The position numbers were made by a program, and so were the translations under genes. Below the pieces are notes generated by a model that saw only the letters and a program-made list of their open reading frames with translations, was not told the origin of the DNA and searched no databases. Positions 25,566 to 33,816 of a DNA stretch of 64,000 nucleotides are shown piece by piece. How positions within the stretch are numbered: the first letter of the stretch is position 1; each line of letters opens with the position of its first letter. Source of the DNA: an uncultured Clostridia bacterium (GTDB lineage: Bacteria; Bacillota; Clostridia; Christensenellales; Borkfalkiaceae); NCBI GenBank assembly GCA_944367535.1, contig CALVWQ010000004.1, positions 30,300 through 94,299 of the forward strand, written 5' to 3'.

Positions 25566-26586
25566 TCTCTTTATCTCCTAAACGTTTGATGACTTTTACG
25601 ATATTGAGCCTCTGTGGGCATTTGTTCACGCACCTGCCGCATCCCACGCAAGAATACGTTCCGCCGTACTGCGAGGGATAATACACGAGTTTATGCATGA
25701 ATCTCTGACGGTATCTTTGCAGTTGGGTCGTCCTGCTGTTTGCCGCCGCCATCTGCGTGAAATCGGAATACATGCAGGAATCCCAGCAACGGAATCTTAT
25801 CACTCCGTCGTTGGTCTTAAAATCTCTTATATCGAAACACTGACACGTGGGGCACACGAAAGTACACGTACCGCAGCCGAGACACGCTTCCGAGAGAGAT
25901 GCCCATTCCTCCGAAGCAAAAAGTTTATTGAGGTTTTCGGGCTTAAATACCGACAAATCAAGGTGCGTAAACGGAAGTTTTTCCATAATCTCGCGGGTAT
26001 TCTTCTTTTGAGCTTCCACTTCCTTTTCGCCGCCTTCCGTACCGAAAGCGCCGATAATTTCCATAAGTTTGGCACCCTTATCGGTATTCGACTTAAAATA
26101 CAGATATTTGTCGTCCGCATAGCAGGTAACGTCGCCTTTCGGGTCGGCGGAATCTATTCCGAACACGCTGCAAAAACAGCTCTCCTCGGGTTTTGCGCAC
26201 GCCATGGTAACTATCACCGCGGCGTCGCGCCTTTCCTTATAATAAGTGTCCACGGGTTCTTGCAAAAACACTTTATCCAAAATATCGAACGACCTGTAAT
26301 CGCAGCCGCGCACGCCGAAAATCACGAAGGGCGCGACTTCCTTCCTGTCGTCTATAATCTCGATTTTCTTGCCTTCCGCCTTAAAGCGCATCATCGTTTC
26401 GCTCTGCGGGAAGAAAAAATCTTTTGCGGACTTAACCGTTTTTAAGGTATCCAAAGAAACATCCGCGCCCTTTTCCCACGGCGCGTAATTCACTTCTCCC
26501 GCCGATTTCACGGGAATAAAAAGCGGCATCTTTTCGGATATGGCGGCATACATGCCGTCAGCCTTTGTTCTATCTACTTTAATCAT
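25558..26586 (-). CDS. flxB: FlxB-like 4Fe-4S dicluster subunit (AsrA-like)
   Basis: 342 residues with an AsrA/FlxB layout. The N-terminal domain (about 1-210) contains isolated cysteines such as GVRGCDYRSFDILD and a CxxxxCFCS motif (PEESCFCSVFG). Two classical clusters follow: CLGCGTCTFVCPTCQCFDI (about 235) and CVGCGRCVNKCPQRLNI (about 317). It overlaps flxC by 4 nt and flxA by 8 nt. It is predicted to be a cytosolic electron-wiring subunit between the NADH-oxidising FlxA and the FlxD/HdrA core. Confidence 0.83.
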   Translation of the reverse strand: MIKVDRTKADGMYAAISEKMPLFIPVKSAGEVNYAPWEKGADVSLDTLKTVKSAKDFFFPQSETMMRFKAEGKKIEIIDDRKEVAPFVIFGVRGCDYRSFDILDKVFLQEPVDTYYKERRDAAVIVTMACAKPEESCFCSVFGIDSADPKGDVTCYADDKYLYFKSNTDKGAKLMEIIGAFGTEGGEKEVEAQKKNTREIMEKLPFTHLDLSVFKPENLNKLFASEEWASLSEACLGCGTCTFVCPTCQCFDIRDFKTNDGVIRFRCWDSCMYSDFTQMAAANSRTTQLQRYRQRFMHKLVYYPSQYGGTYSCVGCGRCVNKCPQRLNIVKVIKRLGDKEND

Positions 26587-27566
26587 TTGCGCACCCCCGC
26601 ATTGAAAACATCGTTAGGCTCGACATCGCCGACTGTATAATCGGTGAGCGGAGTTTTTCCGTCAGCCGCCTCGCCCGCCTGATATTCGCCGTAACAGGTA
26701 TTGATGTCTTTGATGAATTTTCTGTTCAAAAGGTGAAGCGGAATGCGCTGCGGGCACACCCTGCTGCATTCGCCGCAGTCGGTGCACCTGCCCGAAACGT
26801 GGAACGCACGGATGATATGGAAAAGTTGTTCTTCGAATTCATCGTCGTTGGCTTTCGCCGCCACTCCCGACTGCGGATTGTCGAACACGCATTTCACGCA
26901 CGAACACGCGGGACAAACGTTACGGCACGCGTTACAGCGTATACACTTCGAAAGCTGGCTTTTCCAGAAGGCAAAGCGTTCCGCCTCGGTCATTTTTTCG
27001 AGTTTTTCGACCTCTTCAAACCTGTCGCTCGGTGCTTCTTCCATTTCGCCCAATACTATCGTTTCGTCCACACCCACGAGTTTTTTGCTCTTGCATGTAA
27101 GACATTTGATAAGAAGAATATCTTCCTTATTCATTACCGACTTTCCGTAAAGAGAAGAAACGGTAACTTCTTTTCCTGTTTCAGAAGCCTCGGTAACCGC
27201 CGAAACGCCCTTTTCCTTAATCTTTTCTATATCGAGCTTTCCGTTGCACTCTATGCCTATCGCGATTATGTTGTCGCGATTGACACGGTGCTCCTTTACG
27301 AGCTGATTTAAACTGAAAGTATCGCAGGGTTTAAGAAACACCGCGGTCTTGCCGGGTTTTTTACTTACCTGAATGAGATACTTTGAAAGATTTGCGCCGC
27401 AGAAACCGTTATATACGAAATCACGTAGCTGTTCTTTGCTGTCGAATTCGGCGGGAGAAGGGTCGAAATAAAACTCCCCTTTTTTCCAGCCCACGACGCG
27501 TGCCGCTTCTCCGCTTTCGAGCAGATTTTCCGCTCTCTCGATGATTTTATTTTCCAAGTCAGTCAT
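26583..27566 (-). CDS. flxC: FlxC-like iron-sulfur subunit with FrhB/FdhB-like N-domain
   Basis: 327 residues. The N-terminal two-thirds resembles the F420-hydrogenase/dehydrogenase beta-subunit fold (KPCDTFSLNQLVKEHRV, IGIECNGK). The C-terminal part carries CIRCNACRNVCPACSCVKC (about 210) and CTDCGECSRVCPQRIPL (about 262), two cubane-type clusters. AAGGAGAAATAA precedes the ATG, 3 nt after flxD. A bacterium using NADH and no F420 would employ this subunit as a wire. The relationship to FlxC is from gene order plus domain layout. Confidence 0.82.
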   Translation of the reverse strand: MTDLENKIIERAENLLESGEAARVVGWKKGEFYFDPSPAEFDSKEQLRDFVYNGFCGANLSKYLIQVSKKPGKTAVFLKPCDTFSLNQLVKEHRVNRDNIIAIGIECNGKLDIEKIKEKGVSAVTEASETGKEVTVSSLYGKSVMNKEDILLIKCLTCKSKKLVGVDETIVLGEMEEAPSDRFEEVEKLEKMTEAERFAFWKSQLSKCIRCNACRNVCPACSCVKCVFDNPQSGVAAKANDDEFEEQLFHIIRAFHVSGRCTDCGECSRVCPQRIPLHLLNRKFIKDINTCYGEYQAGEAADGKTPLTDYTVGDVEPNDVFNAGVRK

Positions 27567-27569
27567 TAT

Positions 27570-28010
27570 TTATTTCTCCTTGACCCTGAGGTCGGTTATA
27601 CGCCTGTTTTCACCGAGTTCAGTAATTTTTTTAACAAAATCGTTCATTACCTGCGAAAAACGTGCGCCTTCGGCCGCGGAAACCCATTCTACGCGCGTAC
27701 GTTCTTTTTCGATTCCCATATAGTTAAGGAAATCGAAGAGCATAGCCATTCTGCGCCTCGTATAATAGTTACCCGTAACGTAATGGCAGTCGCCGGGATG
27801 ACAACCGCACAGAATCACGCCGTCCGCACCGCGCTGAAAGGCTTTCAGAATAAACATGGGATTAACTCTGCAAGAGCAGGGCACCCTTATTATTTTAACG
27901 TTTGCGGGATAGGAAAGTCTGCCCGAACCCGCGAGGTCGGCACCCGCATACGAGCACCAGTTGCAACAAAAAGCCACGATATTCGGCACGAATTCTTTTA
28001 TCTCTTGCAT
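27570..28010 (-). CDS. flxD: FlxD/MvhD-like [2Fe-2S] subunit
   Basis: 146 residues with the MvhD (methyl-viologen hydrogenase delta) domain: CCNWCSYAGADLAG at the N-terminus, RVPCSCRVNP, and the conserved GADGVILCGCHPGDCHY in the middle. The cysteines bind a [2Fe-2S] cluster. In FlxABCD-HdrABC and MvhADG-HdrABC complexes this small subunit docks on HdrA and delivers electrons to the bifurcating flavin. It overlaps hdrA by 13 nt, in keeping with tight stoichiometry. Confidence 0.9.
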   Translation of the reverse strand: MQEIKEFVPNIVAFCCNWCSYAGADLAGSGRLSYPANVKIIRVPCSCRVNPMFILKAFQRGADGVILCGCHPGDCHYVTGNYYTRRRMAMLFDFLNYMGIEKERTRVEWVSAAEGARFSQVMNDFVKKITELGENRRITDLRVKEK

Positions 28011-29989
28011 ATCGCTTCAACCTCCGACATAATCTGTTTGGAAGAAAATCCCGACAAATCCATCGCGCCGGAAGGACAGGTTACGGTGCACGCGCCGCAA
28101 CCCTGACAGACCGCGGGATTGACCGAGGCGACTCTTCTTACTTCCGTCTTGCCGCCGCCTATGCGGAATTCCTTGTCTACATAAGTTATCGCGCCGTAAG
28201 CGCAGACATTCGCGCACTGACTGCAACCGTTACACATCATTTCGTTGCAGTGCGCCACGCACGGATTGGTCTTTAATTTATCTTTTACGAGAAGCCCTAT
28301 GACCTTCGCCGCGCAAGCAGAGGCCTGCGAGACGGTCTCGGGAATATCTTTCGGACCCTGACACATACCCGCGAGGTATACGCCCGCCGTCGGGCTCTCC
28401 ACGGGACGGAGTTTGGGATGAGATTCGTTCATGAAATTATTTGTGTCTATGCTCGCGGTAAGAAGGGTTGCAATCTTTCTTACCGAAGGTTCGGGCTCGA
28501 TTGCCGTCGCAAGCACGACGAGATCGGACGGAATAATCACCTGTTCGTTATCGATGAGGTTGGAGCCCTGCACCATGAGTTTACCGTTCTCGTTATATAC
28601 TTTACCGACCATACCCTTGATGTAATCGACGCCGTACTGTTCTACCGCGCGACGGTAGAACTCATCGTAATTCTTGCCGGGAGTACGCACGTCAATATAA
28701 AAGACGTGGACTTCGGTATCGGGATACTTTTCTCTTATAAGCATGGCGTGTTTTGCCGTATACATGCAGCATACTTTGGAGCAATACGGTTTTCCGCAGC
28801 CCGAAACGTCACGCGAGCCGACGCACTGAATAAAGGTTATGACCTTGGGGTGCGTCTTGTCGGACGGGCGCAGAAGCACTCCGTTCGTCGGACCTGCGGC
28901 ATTCATAAGCCTTTCAAGTTCAAGAGAGGTGATAACGTCGGCGTTATCGCTGTATCCGTATTCATTGAATGCGTCTATATTAATGGGTCTGAAACCCGTG
29001 GCGACGACTATCGCGCCGTATTCGCGGTCGACGAACTCGTCTTTCATTTCGTAATTTATCGCACCCGCACCGCAGAATTTCTGACAGATACCGCACTTGC
29101 CCGTTTTAAGTTTTATACACTGTTCGGGGTCTATTACCGCCACGTTGGGTATAGCCTGCGCAAACGGAATATATATTGCGGTACGGTTATTGAGATTCAT
29201 GTTGAATTCGTTGAGGCCCTTTTTGGATGGACATTTTTCCATACAGACCTTACAGCCCGTACACTTCTTTTCGTCAACGTATCTCGCCTTCTTACGTATC
29301 TTAACTTTGAAGTTTCCTACAAAACCCTTAACTTCTTCCACTTCCGAATAAGATAAAATGTCAATCTTATCGCTCTGCGCGCAATCTACCATTTTGGGCG
29401 TAAGTATACAAGCCGAGCAGTCAAGCGTCGGGAACGTCTTGTCGAGTTGCGCCATTCTGCCGCCGATAGTGGCGTTCTTTTCCACGATATCGACTTCGAA
29501 TCCCGCCTCGGCTATATCGAGCGCCGCCTGAATACCAGCGATACCTCCGCCTATTACGAGCGCGCGCTTGGTTACGGGGCTTTCGCCTTCCTGAAGGGGA
29601 GTATTCAACCGCACTTTGGCGATGGCGGTACGGATAAGTATCAGCGCCTTTTCTGTCGCCTCATCCATATCTTTGTGAATCCAAGAGCACTGCTCTCTTA
29701 TGTTGGCGACTTCAAGCATATACGGGTTAAGCCCTGCCTCCGCCGCCGCCCTTCTGAAAGTAGCTTCGTGCATTCTCGGAGAACACGAGCCTATGACGAC
29801 GCCCGTAAGATTATGCTCTTTTATCGCGTTCTTTAACAGCTGCTGTCCGTTTTCCGAACACATGTATTGGTAATCCGCGGAATAAACCACGCCGGGTTCC
29901 GCCTTTATCGCTTCGGCGACGCGCTTTACGTCTACCGTCGCGGCGATATTACTTCCGCACCAACAAATAAAAACACCTATTCTCTGCAT
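27998..29989 (-). CDS. hdrA: HdrA-like flavoprotein, candidate electron-bifurcating subunit
   Basis: 663 residues, full-length HdrA. In order: an N-terminal thioredoxin-reductase-like domain with an unusual cluster (CWCGSNIA, CSPRMHEATFR), FAD Rossmann motif RALVIGGGIAGIQAALD (about 143-159), the HdrA signature FPTLDCSACILTPKM (about 186-200), clusters CTGCKVCMEKCP and CGICQKFCGAGA, then FIQCVGSRD, and two C-terminal ferredoxin clusters CNGCSQCANVC and CQGCGACTVTCPSGA. HdrA carries the flavin that splits electron pairs to ferredoxin and a second acceptor. Situated between hdrC and flxD. No selenocysteine or fused hydrogenase domain is seen. Confidence 0.94.
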   Translation of the reverse strand: MQRIGVFICWCGSNIAATVDVKRVAEAIKAEPGVVYSADYQYMCSENGQQLLKNAIKEHNLTGVVIGSCSPRMHEATFRRAAAEAGLNPYMLEVANIREQCSWIHKDMDEATEKALILIRTAIAKVRLNTPLQEGESPVTKRALVIGGGIAGIQAALDIAEAGFEVDIVEKNATIGGRMAQLDKTFPTLDCSACILTPKMVDCAQSDKIDILSYSEVEEVKGFVGNFKVKIRKKARYVDEKKCTGCKVCMEKCPSKKGLNEFNMNLNNRTAIYIPFAQAIPNVAVIDPEQCIKLKTGKCGICQKFCGAGAINYEMKDEFVDREYGAIVVATGFRPINIDAFNEYGYSDNADVITSLELERLMNAAGPTNGVLLRPSDKTHPKVITFIQCVGSRDVSGCGKPYCSKVCCMYTAKHAMLIREKYPDTEVHVFYIDVRTPGKNYDEFYRRAVEQYGVDYIKGMVGKVYNENGKLMVQGSNLIDNEQVIIPSDLVVLATAIEPEPSVRKIATLLTASIDTNNFMNESHPKLRPVESPTAGVYLAGMCQGPKDIPETVSQASACAAKVIGLLVKDKLKTNPCVAHCNEMMCNGCSQCANVCAYGAITYVDKEFRIGGGKTEVRRVASVNPAVCQGCGACTVTCPSGAMDLSGFSSKQIMSEVEAICKR

Positions 29990-30010
29990 CTTATATTCTC
30001 ACTTTTCAAC

Positions 30011-30397
30011 TCATTTGTTGTATTTTCTGTATGCGCTGACGAGTAACTGCTGCGGAATCAACTCGTCTACTATCGGCGGGATATCCTCCGCGGCGAGTCC
30101 GTTATTGTTCTGCGCGCGGGTAAACGTGGTTCTCACCGCCTCTATAACCTGCGCGGGAGCAACTCCTCTCGGACAGCGTTCAACGCAAGCCATGCATGAA
30201 AAACAGTTCCATATTGCCGAACAATTAAGAAGTTCTTCCACTTTTCCCTTTTCCAGCATGGTTACAAACTGATGCGGTTTTATGTCCATATCCTTATACG
30301 CGGGACAACGCCCCGAGCATTTGCCGCATTTCATACATTTTCTGACGTCGGTACCGGAAATTTCTTTCATGATTTCGGTCATTTCGGTTTTATCCAT
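30011..30397 (-). CDS. hdrC: HdrC-like iron-sulfur protein
   Basis: 128 residues, small like other HdrC proteins. Two [4Fe-4S] motifs, CMKCGKCSGRCPAY (about 21) and CFSCMACVERCPRG (about 65), wire electrons from HdrA to HdrB. GGGGTGAAATA precedes the ATG, which shares one base with the hdrB stop codon (TAATG), a coupled junction. Confidence 0.92.
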   Translation of the reverse strand: MDKTEMTEIMKEISGTDVRKCMKCGKCSGRCPAYKDMDIKPHQFVTMLEKGKVEELLNCSAIWNCFSCMACVERCPRGVAPAQVIEAVRTTFTRAQNNNGLAAEDIPPIVDELIPQQLLVSAYRKYNK

Positions 30398-31173
30398 TAT
30401 TTCACCCCCAACGCTTCCGCGAGCAGTTCGGTAAAGTAACGCGCGGGAAGAATCCCGGCTCCGTTTACCTGTAAATTATAAAGGCACAGGGGACATGCGG
30501 TAATAACTTCTTCCGCGCCCTTTTCTTTTGCGGAATTAAGAATTTTCGCGCTTCTTTCTTTCGGAAGCGTCTGATTTTTCAGCGAAACGTACGCTCCGCA
30601 GCACTCGTTTCTGAACGGGTAAATGACGGGCGTTCCGCCGATTGCGCGGATAAAATCCTCGATAATAGAAGGATTTTCCGGATTATCGAATGCGAGCACT
30701 CCGCTCGGTCTTAAAAGAAGACATCCGTAATAGGCTCCCACTTTCCTGTTAAGGGGTTTTACGACTTTTTTTGCTATCTCGTCGAAACTGACCTCGTTTT
30801 TCAGCATTTCGAGATAATGTATGACCTGTGTTTCGCCGTTGTAACTTTCTTCGAGTGCGAGATAGTTGTTTGCCTTCGTCCTGATGTTTTCGTCGTTTTT
30901 CATGTCGTCGTTGACGCGCTTAATTACGTTATGGCAAGCCGAACAGAGCGTAAGAAGTTTTCCGCCGTTATGCTTGGCGTAATCGAGAGCGCGGACTGCC
31001 GAAAGTTTAGTGGCAATCTCGTTTTTCGCCATGGGATAGACAGCGCCGCAACACTGCCAGTCCTTTACTTCCTCCATCTCCACGCCGAGCGCTTCCGCCG
31101 CTTTACGCGCGTAAGCGTCGAGTTCTTTGGCTTTCGTCTTTAACGTACAGCCGGGATAATAACAAATCTTCAT
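30397..31173 (-). CDS. hdrB: HdrB-like CCG-domain protein
   Basis: 258 residues with two CCG domains: first YPGCTL..WQCCGAV..LCSACHN, second YYGCLL..NECCGAY..ACPLCLYN. In HdrB these bind the two non-cubane [4Fe-4S] clusters that cleave a disulfide. The ATG at 31173 is chosen because AAGGTG lies 7 nt upstream; a GTG three codons earlier overlaps that site. It begins 48 nt after fumC. Bacteria lack the CoM-CoB heterodisulfide, so the acceptor here is another disulfide or, as argued in the findings, the fumarate reductase itself. Confidence 0.92.
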   Translation of the reverse strand: MKICYYPGCTLKTKAKELDAYARKAAEALGVEMEEVKDWQCCGAVYPMAKNEIATKLSAVRALDYAKHNGGKLLTLCSACHNVIKRVNDDMKNDENIRTKANNYLALEESYNGETQVIHYLEMLKNEVSFDEIAKKVVKPLNRKVGAYYGCLLLRPSGVLAFDNPENPSIIEDFIRAIGGTPVIYPFRNECCGAYVSLKNQTLPKERSAKILNSAKEKGAEEVITACPLCLYNLQVNGAGILPARYFTELLAEALGVK

Positions 31174-31221
31174 ATATTGCACCTTGTAAAAATTTAATAG
31201 TCGGTATAATACTTATATCAA

Positions 31222-32598
31222 TCAGTCCTGCGGATAAGCCATTTTTTCGGGTTGGAACACCTCATCGAATTTTTCCGCAGTCAAAAACCCGAGTTTTACG
31301 CAGGCTTCCTTCAAGGAAATATTTTCTTTATAAGCGGTCTTTGCAGTCTTTGCCGCGTTTTCGTATCCGATATAGGGATTGAGAACGGTAACCAACATCA
31401 AAGAATTGTAAAGATTATGTTTCATCTTTTCCTTGTTTGCACGGATTCCCGTAGCGCAGTTTTTCTCGAAAGAGGTGATGCTGTCCGCGAGAAGTCTTGC
31501 CGATTGCAGGAAATTATACGCTATTACGGGCATGAACACATTCAGCTCGAAATTCCCCTGCGAAGCACCCATTCCGACAGCCACGTCGTTTGCGATGACC
31601 TGAACGGCAACCATAGTCATGGATTCGCACTGCGTGGGATTGACCTTACCGGGCATGATTGACGAGCCGGGTTCGTTTTCGGGTATAAATATTTCCCCGA
31701 GTCCGTCGCGGGGTCCCGAAGCGAGCCAACGCACGTCGTTGGCTATCTTCATGAGGTTAGCCGCGAGCGCTTTAAATGCCCCGTGCGCAAACACCATGGC
31801 ATCTTTTGAAGTAAGCGAATGAAATTTATTCTCCGCGGTAACGAAAGTTTTTCCCGTCAGTGCGCTCACCTGTGCCGCGACTTCGACGTCGAAACCTTTG
31901 GGAGCGTTCAGCCCCGTCCCCACTGCAGTTCCTCCGAGCGCAAGCTCTTTTAAACCTGCAAGGGAAAGCGTAATCTGCTTTTTCGTAGCTTGGAGCATGA
32001 CCCGCCAGCCGCTTATTTCCTGTGAAAAAGCAATCGGCACAGCATCCTGTAAATGCGTTCTGCCGCTTTTTACTATACCCTCATTTTCTTTTTCCAGACG
32101 AAGGAAAGTATTGATAAGTTTATCCATGGCGGGGAAAAGCCCGTCCTCTATTGCCAGAACCGCCGCTATATGCATCGCAGTCGGAAAAGTATCGTTAGAA
32201 CTCTGACTCTTGTTTATATCATCGTTCGGGTGAAGAAGTTTTTTGCCCGCAATCTCGTTGCCGCGATTGGCAATAACCTCGTTGGCGTTCATATTGGACT
32301 GCGTTCCGCTGCCCGTCTGCCATACGACGAGCGGGAAATTGTCGTTAAGTTCACCGGAAATGACCTCGTCGCACGCGGCGCATATCGCCACACGCTTTTC
32401 GTCGGAAAGTTTCCCGAGATTGAAATTGGCAATCGCCGCAGCCTTTTTCAGGATACCGAACGCGTGAGTGATTTCTCTCGGCATGATTTCCGTGCCGATT
32501 TTGAAATTCTCGAAACTGCGCTCGGTCTGCGCCGCCCAATACTTATCGGCGGGGACCTTCATTTCGCCCATTGTGTCTTTTTCGATACGATACTCCAT
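31222..32598 (-). CDS. fumC: Class II fumarate hydratase (fumarase C)
   Basis: 458 residues, the standard FumC length. The N-terminus [28 protein letters not shown], the mid-region [12 protein letters not shown] and the superfamily signature [15 protein letters not shown] (the mobile catalytic-serine loop) identify the aspartase/fumarase class II family. [13 protein letters not shown] matches FumC closely. GTNANEV-type aspartase features cannot be fully excluded, but the C-terminus ([11 protein letters not shown]) favours fumarase. It converts malate to fumarate in the cytosol and is the first gene of the Hdr/Flx/Frd operon, supplying the terminal acceptor. Confidence 0.93.
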   Translation of the reverse strand: MEYRIEKDTMGEMKVPADKYWAAQTERSFENFKIGTEIMPREITHAFGILKKAAAIANFNLGKLSDEKRVAICAACDEVISGELNDNFPLVVWQTGSGTQSNMNANEVIANRGNEIAGKKLLHPNDDINKSQSSNDTFPTAMHIAAVLAIEDGLFPAMDKLINTFLRLEKENEGIVKSGRTHLQDAVPIAFSQEISGWRVMLQATKKQITLSLAGLKELALGGTAVGTGLNAPKGFDVEVAAQVSALTGKTFVTAENKFHSLTSKDAMVFAHGAFKALAANLMKIANDVRWLASGPRDGLGEIFIPENEPGSSIMPGKVNPTQCESMTMVAVQVIANDVAVGMGASQGNFELNVFMPVIAYNFLQSARLLADSITSFEKNCATGIRANKEKMKHNLYNSLMLVTVLNPYIGYENAAKTAKTAYKENISLKEACVKLGFLTAEKFDEVFQPEKMAYPQD

Positions 32599-32623
32599 AA
32601 AATACGCTCCGTAATTTATTTAA

Positions 32624-32722
32624 GGCTCTTTGAGACTTGACATCCTAAGCCTTTATTCATAATTTACCGTGCCACCTTATGCGCACGGCATTTTTGCGGA
32701 AACGCGGCATGTCCGCTGTCCG
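32624..32722 (-). promoter_or_regulatory. Structured 5' leader segment of fumC
   Basis: Minus-strand hairpins in the fumC leader: CGGA..GCGG/CCGC..TCCG at about 32695-32722; TGCCGTGC/GCACGGTA with AAGGTG in its loop at about 32668-32692; and AAGGCT/AGCCTT at about 32624-32648. Together with the upstream T-tract they could control operon expression, but no known riboswitch class is recognised. Confidence 0.4.
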
Positions 32723-32729
32723 AAAAAAT

Positions 32730-32921
32730 AAAAAAAGCCCCCCTTGCGGAGTAGCCCTAATAAACGCGTCTTTCGTTTTGCGGCGTACCCCAAATAAAGA
32801 CGTATCGGCCGCACGATTTACGTTACGGCGCCACTGCGGGTTAAGCCCCCTTCTCCCCGCAGAGAAAATATTATGAATGTAGTCTTGTAAAACCCTATTT
32901 AACGAAACAATCAACCAGCCA
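32730..32921 (-). ncRNA. Structured RNA upstream of fumC, 6S-like or attenuator candidate
   Basis: On the minus strand a promoter (TATAAT, 32928-32933) predicts a start near 32921; a run of seven T residues at 32730-32736 would end a transcript of about 190 nt. The GC-rich 3' part folds as a rod: a closing stem TGCGGGG (32855-32861) with CTCCGCA (32745-32751), a large internal bubble, and an apical stem. This resembles 6S RNA in size and shape. Alternatives: CTGCGGG can instead pair with CCCGCAG, and GCGGC/GCCGC with CGTCTTT/AAAGACG could form a pseudoknot. It may equally be a leader or attenuator of the fumC operon. A 90-aa frame across it is arginine-rich and not credible. Confidence 0.45.
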
Positions 32922-32927
32922 AAACAC

Positions 32928-32956
32928 ATTATAACACAAACATTCCTTTAATGCAA
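32928..32956 (-). promoter_or_regulatory. Promoter of the fumC leader / ncRNA
   Basis: Minus-strand TTGCAT (32951-32956), 17-base spacer, TATAAT (32928-32933). The -10 is perfect, the -35 is moderate. Confidence 0.55.
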
Positions 32957-33430
32957 ACAAATTTTCTCCGTAAATTTTTCTATTTTTCCTCTTTTAGGCT
33001 CTATTTTCTTTTTAGGCAGTTTTTGAAAAACTTTTACCAAACTATTTATTCCATAAATCGCAGCACGCGATTATGTTATAAAACAGCGAATCTAAACGAA
33101 AAAATAAATTTTATAGGGCATGAAAATGGGAAAATACTTTTAAAAGTAAATAACAGAAATTAAAAAAGCAATTATAAAGTTTTGAAAGTTTTTATCAGTG
33201 TTTCTGATAAAAAATTAACATATATGAAAAAACAAATAGTCGAATATTTTTGCTAAGATTTTAGCATCAAACAAAAATATTATGAAAGATATATTAAAGA
33301 ATATTAAAATTTTCAGCTATTATCGAAAGTATAACGCATAAACTGTGCATCAAGGATAATATAAATACAATAAAGCAAAATAATTTTATTAAATGCAATT
33401 AAATTAAAAATTGATTTATTTGATATTAAA
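32957..33430. other. AT-rich gene-free stretch left of the island
   Basis: About 470 bases, extremely AT-rich. It contains one perfect 10-bp AT hairpin (33189-33198 with 33204-33213). Short frames here have no ribosome-binding sites; no gene is supported. Confidence 0.45.
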
Positions 33431-33470
33431 AAACCGCGAGCTGAACTTTATCCGTTCAGCTCGCGGTTTT
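33431..33470. terminator. Bidirectional terminator beside the tRNA fragment
   Basis: Perfect 16-bp stem (33431-33446 with 33454-33469), flanked by A and T tracts. It is directly 3' of the displaced tRNA-Arg end, where the original tRNA terminator would be. Confidence 0.85.
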
Positions 33471-33472
33471 AA

Positions 33473-33516
33473 TGGTACTCCCTGCGGGAATCGAACCCAC
33501 AACTGCCCCTTAGGAG
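33473..33516 (-). other. 3' half of tRNA-Arg(CCU), presumed attachment site (left)
   Basis: Read on the minus strand it starts at the anticodon loop (CTCCTAA, anticodon CCT), continues through the 3' anticodon stem GGGGC, a T-arm (GTGGG-TTCGATT-CCCGC), an acceptor 3' strand AGGGAGT, discriminator A and encoded CCA. The sequence on the 5' side (GCGAAAAC-like, AT-rich) cannot form the missing anticodon stem, D-arm or acceptor strand, so this is a tRNA half and not a gene. Such fragments are left when an element integrates in a tRNA. Confidence 0.8.
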
Positions 33517-33816
33517 TTTTGCGAGGTTGTAAAAGTATCTTTTTTGATGTTAAAAACATTAAAAAACGTGCATTTTGTGCATTATTTTGCGTCTATTTTA
33601 AGCGTTTTTATTCAAAATTTCAAATTTTTTTCGTGTTTTGCAACAACTTTTATTTGAAATTTATACTTTTTTTATACTTTTTTTGATTAGAAAATGATTT
33701 AATTTTTATCGAAAAAAAGCCGTATCCCTTCGTGAGAGCACCTATATTTATTTGCATATATTATAGCAGATTATTAAAGTTATGACAAGTTGTGGGGGGG
33801 GGTACAGCCTTTTTAT
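33517..33816. other. Gene-free left arm of the island
   Basis: About 300 AT-rich bases with ATTTATACTT (33659-33668) and a second TTTATACTTT 12-13 bp on, candidates for integrase arm sites. It ends with a run of nine G residues (33794-33802), very unusual in this context. Confidence 0.4.

Noticed and set aside
24738-26586. Anaerobic sulfite reductase AsrAB
   Set aside because: The two subunits resemble AsrA and AsrB, but there is no AsrC sirohaem subunit and they are embedded with FlxC, FlxD and HdrABC.
32657-32929. A 90-aa minus-strand frame upstream of fumC
   Set aside because: It covers the GC-rich structured RNA and has arginine-rich composition, with no ribosome-binding site.
33473-33516. 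A complete tRNA gene
   Set aside because: Only the half from the anticodon loop to CCA is present; the adjacent bases cannot form the D-arm, 5' anticodon stem or acceptor strand.
33411-33686. A 91-aa plus-strand frame reading GTPCGNRTHNCPLG
   Set aside because: It is an antisense translation of the tRNA-Arg fragment; this peptide pattern is a known artefact over tRNA 3' ends.
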